Assembly (NCBI GenBank): GCA_900540785.1
Contig: UQHF01000018.1
Span: 1 to 64,000 of the forward strand
Length of the DNA: 64,000 bases
Reading direction: 5' to 3'
Source: an uncultured Blautia sp.
GTDB taxonomy: Bacteria; Bacillota; Clostridia; Lachnospirales; Lachnospiraceae
Positions 41,243 to 49,663 of this stretch are shown one piece after another. A program made the translations under genes and the position numbers. Numbering within the stretch: the first letter of the stretch is position 1; every line of letters starts with the position of its first letter. Below the pieces are notes generated by a model that was not told the origin of the DNA, did not search any database, and saw nothing but the letters and a program-made list of their open reading frames with translations.

Positions 41243-42166
41243 CTAAATATTCTCCCTTGTATTTTCTCTGTTTCGTCTGTCAAAATATTCCCGCCCAAGA
41301 GCCGCATCTGTAAAAATCTGCCGCCGAAGGGCTTCCAGAGACTCAAATTTCTTTTCCGGACGCTGATAATGGAGAAATTCCACTTTGCAATTCTGACCAT
41401 AAAGATCCTCCTCACAGTCAAAAAGATGGGTTTCCACCCCCAGGAATTCTCCTCCTACTGTAGGCTTGTACCCGATGTTCGTCACACCGGAAAAGCATCT
41501 GTCTCCAAAATAAGACATCGTGGCATACACCCCGCAGGGCGGCATAAGCTTATCTTTTGGTGGAATGATATTTGCAGTGGGGAGCAGAAGCTTGTGTCCC
41601 AGTCCTCTTCCATGTTCTACTGTTCCCTCTGCAAAGAAATTCATTCCCATAAGTCTCTGGAATTTTTCCATGTTTCCTTTTTTTAACTCTTCCCTTATAT
41701 AGGTACTGCTGATTTTTCTGTGTCCTTCCATCTCTTTTGAAATGACATCTGCATGAAAACCGTATTTTCTTCCCATTTCTTTCAAAAGAGACGGCGTTCC
41801 CTTTCTCTCATACCCGAAACGGTAATCCTCGCCTACTGCCACATATTTTGCCTGCAGATCTCCCACCAGGATTTCCTTTACAAAATTTTCGGCCTTTATA
41901 TGGCGGATGCGCTCGTTTAATGGACACTCCAGAAGAATATCCACGCCCATTTCCTCCACAAGGCGGCACCGTTCCTCCCTGGACAGGATCATCTTTTCCG
42001 ACACATCAAAAGCAAAAAGAACAGCCGGAAGCCCAAGCTCTTTTTTCTGTTTCAGAATGCTTTTTACAAGCTTCTGATGTCCTTTGTGAATGCCGTCAAA
42101 CTTTCCGAGCGTAACTGCACTTTTGGGGAGACGTGGAAACTCTTCTGTTATTTTCAAGTATTCCAT
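41243..42166 (-). CDS. ribF: Bifunctional riboflavin kinase/FAD synthetase
   Basis: RibF turns riboflavin into FMN and FAD. The FAD synthetase domain (about 1-180) has GKFDGIHKGHQKLV at residues 22-35 (HxGH nucleotidyltransferase motif) and ISSTYIREEL near 155. The riboflavin kinase domain (about 183-305) begins EGTVEHGRGLGHKL with LLPTANI following. The 307-residue length is normal. It starts 15 bp after truB, as in most Firmicutes. Confidence 0.97.
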   Translation of the reverse strand: MEYLKITEEFPRLPKSAVTLGKFDGIHKGHQKLVKSILKQKKELGLPAVLFAFDVSEKMILSREERCRLVEEMGVDILLECPLNERIRHIKAENFVKEILVGDLQAKYVAVGEDYRFGYERKGTPSLLKEMGRKYGFHADVISKEMEGHRKISSTYIREELKKGNMEKFQRLMGMNFFAEGTVEHGRGLGHKLLLPTANIIPPKDKLMPPCGVYATMSYFGDRCFSGVTNIGYKPTVGGEFLGVETHLFDCEEDLYGQNCKVEFLHYQRPEKKFESLEALRRQIFTDAALGREYFDRRNRENTRENI

Positions 42167-42181
42167 ATGCCACTCCTATAT

Positions 42182-43066
42182 TTATACGAACATTTTCACA
42201 GGAAAATATTGCTGTCTTTTCTGCTTCCACTGATAAATCCCTGTAAAAACTCCGCTGCTTGTGTACATACGAACCCAGCCTTCTCTCACATCACCCTTTA
42301 CAAGTCCCTCATGAAGAGGATTTCCATTTGCAAGAAGACGGTCCCCCTCTTTCTCTGCATATACAGCAGGATAAGAAGAAAGTACCTCCTCAATAGAAAT
42401 GATCTTTTCTTCAATGGTTCCGGATTTCACTGCTTCCTCCGTCTCCTGAAGGGTCATACTCTGTTCCAGAGTAAAATCTCCGGATTTTGTCCGAAGGAGA
42501 GCTTCCATTGCTCCGCCGCAGCCGAGTTTTTCTCCCATATCATGACAAAGCGTTCTGATATACGTTCCCTTACTGCAGGAAACCCGCATTTTTACAAGCG
42601 GAAGATGGATTTCCAGAATTTCAATCTGATAAAAATGTACAGGGCGGGCCTTTCGCTCCACTTCTTTTCCCTCTCTGGCAAGCTCATACAGTTTTTTTCC
42701 ATTCACCTTAAGGGCAGAATACATGGGAGGAACCTGAAGCTGCTCCCCTATAAAAGAAGACGCTGCGTTTTTAATTTCCTCCTCTGTTACAGAAACCTCT
42801 TTTTCTTTTAAAACAGTCCCTGTCATATCCTGTGTATCTGTGGAAACACCGAGGCGCATGACTGCCTCGTATGTCTTTTCTTTTTCTGTGAGAAGTTCCA
42901 CAAGACGGGTCCCTTTCCCAAGAGCTACCGGGAGAACGCCTTCCGCCTCCGGATCGAGCGTTCCCGTATGCCCTATTTTTTTCATATGAAGGATTCCGCG
43001 AAGCTTTGCCACTACATCATGAGAGGTATAACCTTTTTCTTTTCTGATTACAATAATTCCATTCAT
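42182..43066 (-). CDS. truB: tRNA pseudouridine-55 synthase
   Basis: TruB makes the universal pseudouridine at position 55 of tRNA. The 294-residue protein has the catalytic motif GHTGTLDPEAEGVLP with Asp38 and KGTYIRTLCHDMG near 165-177. A C-terminal PUA-like part (about 230-294) is present. It follows nrnA by nine bases. Confidence 0.97.
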   Translation of the reverse strand: MNGIIVIRKEKGYTSHDVVAKLRGILHMKKIGHTGTLDPEAEGVLPVALGKGTRLVELLTEKEKTYEAVMRLGVSTDTQDMTGTVLKEKEVSVTEEEIKNAASSFIGEQLQVPPMYSALKVNGKKLYELAREGKEVERKARPVHFYQIEILEIHLPLVKMRVSCSKGTYIRTLCHDMGEKLGCGGAMEALLRTKSGDFTLEQSMTLQETEEAVKSGTIEEKIISIEEVLSSYPAVYAEKEGDRLLANGNPLHEGLVKGDVREGWVRMYTSSGVFTGIYQWKQKRQQYFPVKMFV

Positions 43067-43075
43067 ATTCTGTTG

Positions 43076-44038
43076 TCAGTCATCCTGTTCCTGAAGCTGT
43101 TTTTCAATCTGAGCAGTAATATTATTTACCACATCGTACATGGAGCCGCGTAAATCGCAGCCTGCAGCTCTTGTGTGACCGCCGCCTCCGAAAAATACAG
43201 CAATTCTGCTCACATCAACTTTTCCGTTGGAGCGCATGGATACCTTAAATGTCTGGCTTTCTGTTTCATAGAGGAACAGGGCAACTTCTACGCCCTGCGT
43301 CAGACGGAGCTGGCTCACAATTCCGTCCAGATCCTTTCCGTCCACGCCGTAGAAATCCATATCCTTCTTTTTCATATAGCCGACAATACATTTTCCATTC
43401 TGAAGCATAATGCTTTCTGCAAGCACACGTCCCATTACCTGATTCTGGATGTACGTCTTCTGATAAAAGGATTCATCAATGATCCTGCTGAAATTAAAGC
43501 CTGTTTTCATAAGCTCGCCTGCAATGCGCATGGTTTCCGGAGTTGTAGAAGAATACTGAAACACACCGGTGTCATGTGCCATTCCCGTATAAATGGAAGC
43601 GGCAACAGAACGGTTTACCTTTTCTTTATCCAGAAGCCCGTAAAGCACCTCGCTGGCAGAGCTTATATCTCCCCGGATATAATTTATATCTGCAAATCCC
43701 GGATTACTGATATGATGATCGATACATACTGTTTTTTTCGCACTTTCAAAATAGTCTCCTGCAGGTGCGATCCGCTCTTTTGCGCTTACATCGCAGGTGA
43801 CAAAAAGGTCATATTCCTTTTTGCCTTCTGCTTCTGTTTTTATCTCGTCAATCCTGTCAATATGACCAAATACCGGCTTTGGATTGTCAAGATATATATC
43901 GACCTGTATATCCGGATACCACTCCTTTATATACAGATACAGAGCCATGCAGGAGCCCACACAGTCCCCGTCGGGACGTATGTGGCCTGAAATAGCCATT
44001 GTCTTTACCTGCTCCAGTACCTCTGAAATATTATTCAT
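43076..44038 (-). CDS. nrnA: Bifunctional oligoribonuclease/pAp phosphatase (DHH family)
   Basis: NrnA degrades nanoRNA and removes phosphate from pAp. The 320-residue protein has HIRPDGDCVGS (about 18-28), the DHH motif in CIDHHISNPG (about 107-116) and the DHHA1 domain motif GGGGHTRAAGC near 298-308. It lies between rbfA and truB, its conserved location. Confidence 0.95.
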   Translation of the reverse strand: MNNISEVLEQVKTMAISGHIRPDGDCVGSCMALYLYIKEWYPDIQVDIYLDNPKPVFGHIDRIDEIKTEAEGKKEYDLFVTCDVSAKERIAPAGDYFESAKKTVCIDHHISNPGFADINYIRGDISSASEVLYGLLDKEKVNRSVAASIYTGMAHDTGVFQYSSTTPETMRIAGELMKTGFNFSRIIDESFYQKTYIQNQVMGRVLAESIMLQNGKCIVGYMKKKDMDFYGVDGKDLDGIVSQLRLTQGVEVALFLYETESQTFKVSMRSNGKVDVSRIAVFFGGGGHTRAAGCDLRGSMYDVVNNITAQIEKQLQEQDD

Positions 44039-44053
44039 ACGCGCTCTACCTCG

Positions 44054-44434
44054 CTATTCTTCTGTCTCCCTGCCGGAAGCGTCTTTCTTTGTCACATCGT
44101 CAATAAGTTTTGACATATTTACTCCGTATTCAATGGACTCGTCAAGAATAAAGCGGATTTCCGGAGTATTGCGAAGATTTAAGTTTCTGGCAAGCTGTCT
44201 TCTGATATAGCCCTCTGCGCTGGAAAGCCCTTTAATGGTGTCTTCCTTTGCTTCTTTTGAGCCAAAAACACTGATGTATGCCTTACATGTTTTTAAATCA
44301 GGAGCAACCTCCACAGCCATAACAGATGTCATAGGATGAATACGCGGGTCTTTGATCTCATTTCGGATGATCGTGCTTAACTCTTTCTGCACCTCTCCGT
44401 TAATCCTGGTATTCTTAATGCTGTTTTTTCTCAT
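44054..44434 (-). CDS. rbfA: Ribosome-binding factor A
   Basis: RbfA is a KH-fold factor that helps mature the 5' end of 16S rRNA and supports growth in the cold. The 126-residue protein begins RKNSIKNTRINGEVQKELST and has RNEIKDPRIHPMTSV and LRNTPEIRFILDESIE, all typical. It follows infB by 13 bp. Confidence 0.96.
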   Translation of the reverse strand: MRKNSIKNTRINGEVQKELSTIIRNEIKDPRIHPMTSVMAVEVAPDLKTCKAYISVFGSKEAKEDTIKGLSSAEGYIRRQLARNLNLRNTPEIRFILDESIEYGVNMSKLIDDVTKKDASGRETEE

Positions 44435-44447
44435 TTATGCCTCACTC

Positions 44448-47216
44448 CTATCTTGGCACTTCCACCATGATATATGCTTCTACCATATCATCTTCTTTTA
44501 AATCATTGAAGTTTTCAAATACAAGACCGCACTCGTATCCTGCTTTTACTTCTTTTACATCATCTTTAAATCTCTTGAGAGATGCAAGCTCGCCTTCGAA
44601 AATCTGCTCGCCCTCTCTGGAAATACGAACCTTGCAGTTTCTCTGGAAGTATCCGTCCAGAACGTAGCTTCCTGCGATCGTACCGACACCGGAAGCCTTA
44701 AAGAGCTGGCGAACCTGTGCGTGACCGATCACCTTCTCCTCAAATACAGGGTCAAGCATACCCTTCATGGCAGCTTCCACATCTTCGATCGCCTGATAGA
44801 TGACGCGGTACAGACGCATGTCTACGCCTTCCTGCTCTGCAAGCTGTTTTGCAGTCGCGTCCGGACGCACGTTAAATCCAATGATGATCGCATTGGAGGT
44901 TGCAGCAAGACTTACATCAGATTCATTGACAGCACCAACACCGCCATGAATGACTTTTACTACAACTTCTTCGTTGGAAAGCTTTGTAAGACTCTGTTTT
45001 ACGGCTTCCACAGAACCCTGTACGTCTGCTTTGATAATAAGAGGAAGCTCTTTTAAATCGCTTGCCTGAATCTGGTCAAAGAGATTGTCAAGAGAGAGCT
45101 TTCCTTTTGTCTCCTCAAGAAGACGGTTTTTATTCTCAGATACAAAGGCTCCTGCAAAATTTTTCGCCTCTTTGTCACTGTCAAAGGACATGAGGATCTC
45201 ACCTGCATTCGGAACATCTCCGAGACCGAGGATCTCAACAGGAGTAGAAGGACCAGCCTCTTTTACTCTGCGTCCCTTATCATCCATCATGGCACGAACC
45301 TTACCGCTGCATGCACCTGCCGCAATGAAGTCGCCCACATGAAGCGTTCCCTTCTGTACAAGAATCGTTGCCACAGGACCTTTTCCTTTGTCAAGCTGCG
45401 CCTCGATCACAAGACCGCGCACAGAACGTTTCGGATTTGCTTTAAGCTCGCATACTTCTGCTGTCAGAAGGATCATCTCAAGAAGCGTTTCAATTCCCTC
45501 TCCTGTATGTGCAGATACCGGAACAAAGATCGTGCTTCCACCCCAGTCCTCAGGAATCAGTTCATACTCGGAAAGCTCCTGTTTTACGCGCTCTACATTT
45601 GCGCTTGGCTTATCAATTTTATTGATGGCAACAATGATCTCAACGCCTGCAGCCTTTGCATGGCTGATCGCCTCTACCGTCTGCGGCATCACACCATCGT
45701 CTGCCGCAACAACAAGAACTGCAATGTCTGTGGAATTTGCACCACGCATACGCATGGCAGTAAACGCCTCATGTCCCGGTGTATCCAGGAATGTGATCTT
45801 CTGGTCATTTACGTTTACGACATAAGCGCCGATATGCTGTGTGATTCCGCCTGCCTCGCCTCTTGTCACGCTTGTATTTCTGATCGCGTCAAGAAGAGAA
45901 GTTTTACCGTGGTCAACGTGACCCATGACACATACAACAGGAGGTCTTGGAACCATCTTGGATTCGTCTTCCTCTTCTTCTTTCAGAAGCTCCTCGATCA
46001 CGTCCACTTTTTCTTCCTGTTCTGCAATAATATCGTATTCCAGAGCAATTTCCTGCGCTTTTTCAAAATCGATCTCATGGTTTACCGTTACCATGATTCC
46101 CTGCATAAACAGTTTTTTCACAATAACAGACGGCTGCATTTTCATTGCCTCTGCGAGCTCGCGGATCGTCATTTTCTCCGGAAGCGTGATTTCCTTAACC
46201 TCCGGTTTTTTCTCTTCCTGTTTTGGCTGTGGAGCCGGTTTCTGAAGTGCTTTCGGAAGTCTCTGATTCTGGCGTCCGCCTCCCTGGTTCGGTCTTCTTC
46301 CGCCGCCCTGATTCTTCTCGAAATCTTTCTTCTTGTTCTTATTTTCTCTGTCGCGCTCTCTCTTGCTGTCTTTGGAAGTCTTGGTAAGCTCCGGTGCAAA
46401 TGCCATATCTCCGGAACCACTGCTCTTTCTTCCACCCTGGCGTCCGCCTGCCCGGTTCTGACTGCCTCCGAAACGGTTGTCACGGCTGCCTCCGTCTCTT
46501 CCTTCACTTCTTCCCTGGCCGCCCTGTGGTCTTCCCTGAGAAAATCTTCCTCTGTTCTCCCGGTTTTCTCTGTTATCGCCAGGTCTTGCGCTGCGTCCTG
46601 CATTTTCTCCGCCTCTTGCCGGGCGGCTGTCTCTTCCCTCGCCATTTCTCGGAGAGCGGTTCTGGAAACGGGAGTTGTCTCTTCTCTCGCCTCTCTCTCC
46701 TGCACGGCTGTCTCTTGGTGCGCCTGTCCGGTTCTGTGCACCGTTGTTTCTCTCTCCGCCTCTTGCCGGACGGCTGCCTGCGCCCTCATTCTGTTTCTGA
46801 GAAGCGTTTCCCTGAGGAGCAGCCTTTGTCTCCTGTGCCTTTCCATTCTGCTGACGTTTTTCATTATTTCCCTGTGGGCGCGCCGTTTTTTTGTCACCTG
46901 CCGGTTTCTTTCTGTTTTTTCCTCCGTCACTTGCATTCTGTGCGTGGAATACACGGATAATGTTTTTCTTTTTCTTCGGTGTCTCCGCCTCTGCGTTCAC
47001 CGCTGTTACCTTTTCTTCTGTCTTGGGAGTATCCAACTTTGTCATTTGCTCCTTTCCCATATTTCTAAATTTTTGTTTTACCATAGCCGCCTGTGCTTCG
47101 TCCACATTGCTCATGTGGCTTTTGACATCTACGCCGCCGGATTTTAAACATTCGATCACTTCTTTGTTCTGCCTGCCAAGTTCTTTGGCAAGCTCATGTA
47201 CTCTGATTTTCGACAT
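44448..47216 (-). CDS. infB: Translation initiation factor IF-2
   Basis: IF-2 is a GTPase that brings fMet-tRNA to the 30S subunit. The 922-residue protein has the IF2_N motif at the start (KIRVHELAKELGRQNKEVIE), a long disordered linker rich in R, G, N and Q (about 75-330), a second IF2_N module (about 345-400; TIRELAEAMKMQPSVIVKKL), the G domain (GHVDHGKTSLL, DTPGHE, NKID), then domains II-IV. The linker contains repeats such as RPARGGE and GRPQGGQG. Large ORFs on the opposite strand here are shadows of this biased composition. Confidence 0.97.
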   Translation of the reverse strand: MSKIRVHELAKELGRQNKEVIECLKSGGVDVKSHMSNVDEAQAAMVKQKFRNMGKEQMTKLDTPKTEEKVTAVNAEAETPKKKKNIIRVFHAQNASDGGKNRKKPAGDKKTARPQGNNEKRQQNGKAQETKAAPQGNASQKQNEGAGSRPARGGERNNGAQNRTGAPRDSRAGERGERRDNSRFQNRSPRNGEGRDSRPARGGENAGRSARPGDNRENRENRGRFSQGRPQGGQGRSEGRDGGSRDNRFGGSQNRAGGRQGGRKSSGSGDMAFAPELTKTSKDSKRERDRENKNKKKDFEKNQGGGRRPNQGGGRQNQRLPKALQKPAPQPKQEEKKPEVKEITLPEKMTIRELAEAMKMQPSVIVKKLFMQGIMVTVNHEIDFEKAQEIALEYDIIAEQEEKVDVIEELLKEEEEDESKMVPRPPVVCVMGHVDHGKTSLLDAIRNTSVTRGEAGGITQHIGAYVVNVNDQKITFLDTPGHEAFTAMRMRGANSTDIAVLVVAADDGVMPQTVEAISHAKAAGVEIIVAINKIDKPSANVERVKQELSEYELIPEDWGGSTIFVPVSAHTGEGIETLLEMILLTAEVCELKANPKRSVRGLVIEAQLDKGKGPVATILVQKGTLHVGDFIAAGACSGKVRAMMDDKGRRVKEAGPSTPVEILGLGDVPNAGEILMSFDSDKEAKNFAGAFVSENKNRLLEETKGKLSLDNLFDQIQASDLKELPLIIKADVQGSVEAVKQSLTKLSNEEVVVKVIHGGVGAVNESDVSLAATSNAIIIGFNVRPDATAKQLAEQEGVDMRLYRVIYQAIEDVEAAMKGMLDPVFEEKVIGHAQVRQLFKASGVGTIAGSYVLDGYFQRNCKVRISREGEQIFEGELASLKRFKDDVKEVKAGYECGLVFENFNDLKEDDMVEAYIMVEVPR

Positions 47217-47253
47217 TTACATACCTCCTTCAGTAGCACGATGTCCTTTCGGA

Positions 47254-47559
47254 CTATTTTTCCAGTTCCTTCATAATTGCTTTCGCAAAATTTTCATCCT
47301 GTACGGCAAGACAGGCACGGTATTCTTTTCCCATTGCCCTGCCCAGGCTTTCCTTATCTCCATGAAAATAAATCGGAACCTGGTAAAAACTGCACATATT
47401 CCGAAATTTCTTTTTCGTGTTTTCAGAGGCATCTTCTGCTGCCACAACAAGAAATCCATTTCCTGTTTTCACCGATTTTTCAGTGGAAAATTCTCCGCTT
47501 ACTGTTTTTCCCGCTTTTGTGGCAAGTCCTATCAAAGATAAAATTTTACTGTTTGTCAA
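47254..47559 (-). CDS. ylxQ: L7Ae-family kink-turn RNA-binding protein YlxQ
   Basis: A protein of about 100 residues in the ribosomal L7Ae/L30e family: ILSLIGLATKAGKTVSGEFS near the start and FLVVAAEDASENTKKKF (about 36-52). It probably binds kink-turn RNA. There is no ATG start. TTG at 47559 lies 10 bases after AAGGAG and is preferred over TTG at 47568, which is too close to it. It overlaps ylxR by 14 bp and is 37 bp before infB. Confidence 0.88.
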   Translation of the reverse strand: MTNSKILSLIGLATKAGKTVSGEFSTEKSVKTGNGFLVVAAEDASENTKKKFRNMCSFYQVPIYFHGDKESLGRAMGKEYRACLAVQDENFAKAIMKELEK

Positions 47560-47824
47560 TCTGTGCAAACTCCTTTTTCAGCTCTTCATAAACAGCTTCC
47601 GGGATCTGCGTCTTCAAAGACCTTTCCAGACCGCGATTTTTCATCGCCTTTTCCAGGCATTCTTCCGAGCGGCATATATAAGCGCCCCGTCCGTTCTTTC
47701 TGCCGGTAGCGTCAAGAAGGATTTCACCCTCCGCTGTTTTTAAGACTCTGAGCATTTCTTTTTTATTTTTCATTTCCCTGCAGCCGGTACACTGGCGCAT
47801 GGGGATTTTTCCCTTTGTGCTCAT
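47546..47824 (-). CDS. ylxR: RNase P modulator YlxR (RnpM)
   Basis: The 92-residue YlxR-family protein has the signature PMRQCTGCREMKNKKEMLRV (about 8-27) and the GRGAYICRSEECLEKA segment (about 46-61). Homologues in Firmicutes bind RNA, and one has been shown to modulate RNase P. Its start overlaps the nusA stop by four bases (ATGA). Confidence 0.93.
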   Translation of the reverse strand: MSTKGKIPMRQCTGCREMKNKKEMLRVLKTAEGEILLDATGRKNGRGAYICRSEECLEKAMKNRGLERSLKTQIPEAVYEELKKEFAQIDKQ

Positions 47825-49029
47825 ACTTCTTCTGCCGCTTCTTCCGGCTCCTCTTCCAAAGTATCGTCAGAAGCAGTTTCCTCCTCAGAAATCTCTTCTG
47901 TTTCAAAAATCTCCTCATCTGCGGAAATTTCCTCTGCCTCGGAAGCTTCTTCTGATTCTGCCGGATCTTCCTCATAGTCATAGAAATCTCCGGATTCTCT
48001 TGCCTGTGTCTCACTCTTAATATCAATCTTAAATCCTGTCAGTCTTGCTGCAAGACGGGCATTCTGTCCTTCCTTGCCGATTGCAAGAGAAAGCTGATAA
48101 TCCGGAACTACAACAAGAGCGGATTTCTCATCCGGGTCTGCCATAACTGCAATTACTTTTGCAGGACTTAAAGCATTTTCAATTAAGATCGCCGGATTCT
48201 CATCCCAGTTGATAATATCAATCTTCTCTCCGCGAAGCTCATTGACAATGGCTCCTACACGGGCGCCGTTCATACCAACACAAGCACCTACCGGGTCTAC
48301 GTCCGGGTCGTTGCTCCATACGGCGATCTTTGTACGGGAGCCAGCCTCACGCGCAATGCTCTTAATTTCCACAGTTCCGTCTTTTACCTCTGCAACCTCA
48401 GACTCAAACAGTCTCTTTACAAGTCCCGGGTGCGTTCTGGAAACAAGAATACGCGGACCTTTTGGTGTATCCTTTACCTCCAGAATGTAAACTTTAATAT
48501 GTTCTGTAGGTTTGAATACTTCTCCCTTTACCTGCTCGTTTTCACTTAATACCGCATCTGCTTTTCCAAGGTTAATGCTTACATTCTTGCCCATTACACG
48601 CTGTACAATACCGGTTACTACTTCTTTTTCAATTCCGTAATACTGATCGTAAAGAACTTTTCTTTCCTCTTCACGGATTTTCTGAAGAATTACGTTCTTT
48701 GCATTCTGCGTTGCAATACGTCCAAATTCTTTTGACTGGATCTGTACTTTTACAACGTCTCCCACTTCTGCATTTACGTTTATTTTCTGCGCTTCCGCCA
48801 GAGAAATCTCAAGTGCCGGATCTTCCACAAACTCGGCTACTGTTCTGTCTGCATACACACTGAAGTCACAGGTTTCCGGATTAATGGATACATGTACGTT
48901 ATCAGCCTTTCCAAAGTGATTTTTACATGCCTGAATCAAAGACTGCTCGATCGCCTCCAGAAGGGTATCCTTGCTGATATTTTTTTCCTTTTCCAGAACA
49001 TCCAGCGCTTCCATTAACTCTCTGTTCAT
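47821..49029 (-). CDS. nusA: Transcription termination/antitermination factor NusA
   Basis: NusA binds RNA polymerase and controls pausing, termination and antitermination. The 402-residue protein has the N-terminal polymerase-binding domain (about 1-125), S1 (about 133-200; GIVQRVMGKNVSINLGKADA), KH1 and KH2 (about 230-345; VGACVGMNGARVGAIVNELR). A strongly acidic tail of about 55 residues starts near 347. Acidic C-terminal tails are found in many Clostridia. It lies after rimP. Confidence 0.97.
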   Translation of the reverse strand: MNRELMEALDVLEKEKNISKDTLLEAIEQSLIQACKNHFGKADNVHVSINPETCDFSVYADRTVAEFVEDPALEISLAEAQKINVNAEVGDVVKVQIQSKEFGRIATQNAKNVILQKIREEERKVLYDQYYGIEKEVVTGIVQRVMGKNVSINLGKADAVLSENEQVKGEVFKPTEHIKVYILEVKDTPKGPRILVSRTHPGLVKRLFESEVAEVKDGTVEIKSIAREAGSRTKIAVWSNDPDVDPVGACVGMNGARVGAIVNELRGEKIDIINWDENPAILIENALSPAKVIAVMADPDEKSALVVVPDYQLSLAIGKEGQNARLAARLTGFKIDIKSETQARESGDFYDYEEDPAESEEASEAEEISADEEIFETEEISEEETASDDTLEEEPEEAAEEV

Positions 49030-49067
49030 TTTTTTCTTTTCCTCCTAATTTTGTTAAAAGCTGAGTT

Positions 49068-49532
49068 TTAAAATTCAATCGCCAGCCTGATGAGTGCAAT
49101 GTCTTTTCTGTCAAAGGTTCTTGTCTCCTCATCTTCCTGGATCGTCACTGTACTGCTGTCATATGCGGTTAAAACACCACAGAATTCTTTTTGTTTTTCG
49201 ATTGGCCGGTAGGTCCGCACCTCCACCAGCTTGCCCATGCTTCTTGCAAAATCTTTTTCTTTTTTCAGTGGTCTGTCAAGTCCCGGGGAACTGATTTCCA
49301 TAATATAACTGTCCTCAATAAAGTCTTTTTCGTCCAGCTTATCACTGAAGATACGGCTTACTGCCTCACAGTCATTTACGGTGATACCGCCCGGTTTGTC
49401 AATATACCCCCGGAGATACCAGTTTCCCGCTTCTTTTACGTATTCCACATCTACAAGCTCAAATCCGCAGCCTTCTACAATAGGAGCAAGAAGTGTTTCT
49501 GCATACTTCTCGTATTCCTCCCGCCTGCTCAT
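49068..49532 (-). CDS. rimP: Ribosome maturation factor RimP
   Basis: RimP is needed for 30S assembly. The 154-residue protein begins MSRREEYEKYAETLLAPIVE and has GFELVDVEYVKEAGNWYLR (about 25-43), IDKPGGITVNDCEAVSR and YIMEISSPGLDRPL, all typical. The frame opens with GTG at 49541; the ATG at 49532 with AGGTGG five bases upstream is preferred. It is the first gene of the nusA-infB operon. Confidence 0.95.
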   Translation of the reverse strand: MSRREEYEKYAETLLAPIVEGCGFELVDVEYVKEAGNWYLRGYIDKPGGITVNDCEAVSRIFSDKLDEKDFIEDSYIMEISSPGLDRPLKKEKDFARSMGKLVEVRTYRPIEKQKEFCGVLTAYDSSTVTIQEDEETRTFDRKDIALIRLAIEF

Positions 49533-49562
49533 GTTTCCCACCTGCCTTTCTCATTTCAGCAA

Positions 49563-49590
49563 ATAGGAGTGGGCAAATGCCCACTCCTAT
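49563..49590 (-). promoter_or_regulatory. Leader hairpin of the rimP-nusA-infB operon
   Basis: ATAGGAGTGGGC (49563-49574) and GCCCACTCCTAT (49579-49590) form a perfect 12-bp stem with a 4-nt loop. It lies between the rimP promoter and the rimP start, so it is transcribed in the leader. The sequence after it (ATTTGCTG) has no long T-run. Confidence 0.75.
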
Positions 49591-49617
49591 GCCGGTAACT
49601 TCTAAGTTTCTTTTTCT

Positions 49618-49646
49618 ATTCTAACACCAATATCCGGGAAATGCAA
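49618..49646 (-). promoter_or_regulatory. Promoter of the rimP-nusA-infB operon
   Basis: Minus-strand TTGCAT (49641-49646), 17-bp spacer, TAGAAT (49618-49623), directly after the parC stop at 49664. Confidence 0.8.
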
Positions 49647-49663
49647 GTCTTTTCCTGACTTTT

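Noticed and set aside
46169..46954. 261-codon open frame on the minus strand inside infB
   Set aside because: An out-of-frame translation of the R/G-rich IF-2 linker, almost only R, E, A and T residues.
45339..47147. 602-codon open frame on the plus strand
   Set aside because: It lies wholly opposite infB; its S/C/L/R-rich translation is the shadow of the biased IF-2 linker, with no ribosome binding site or domain.
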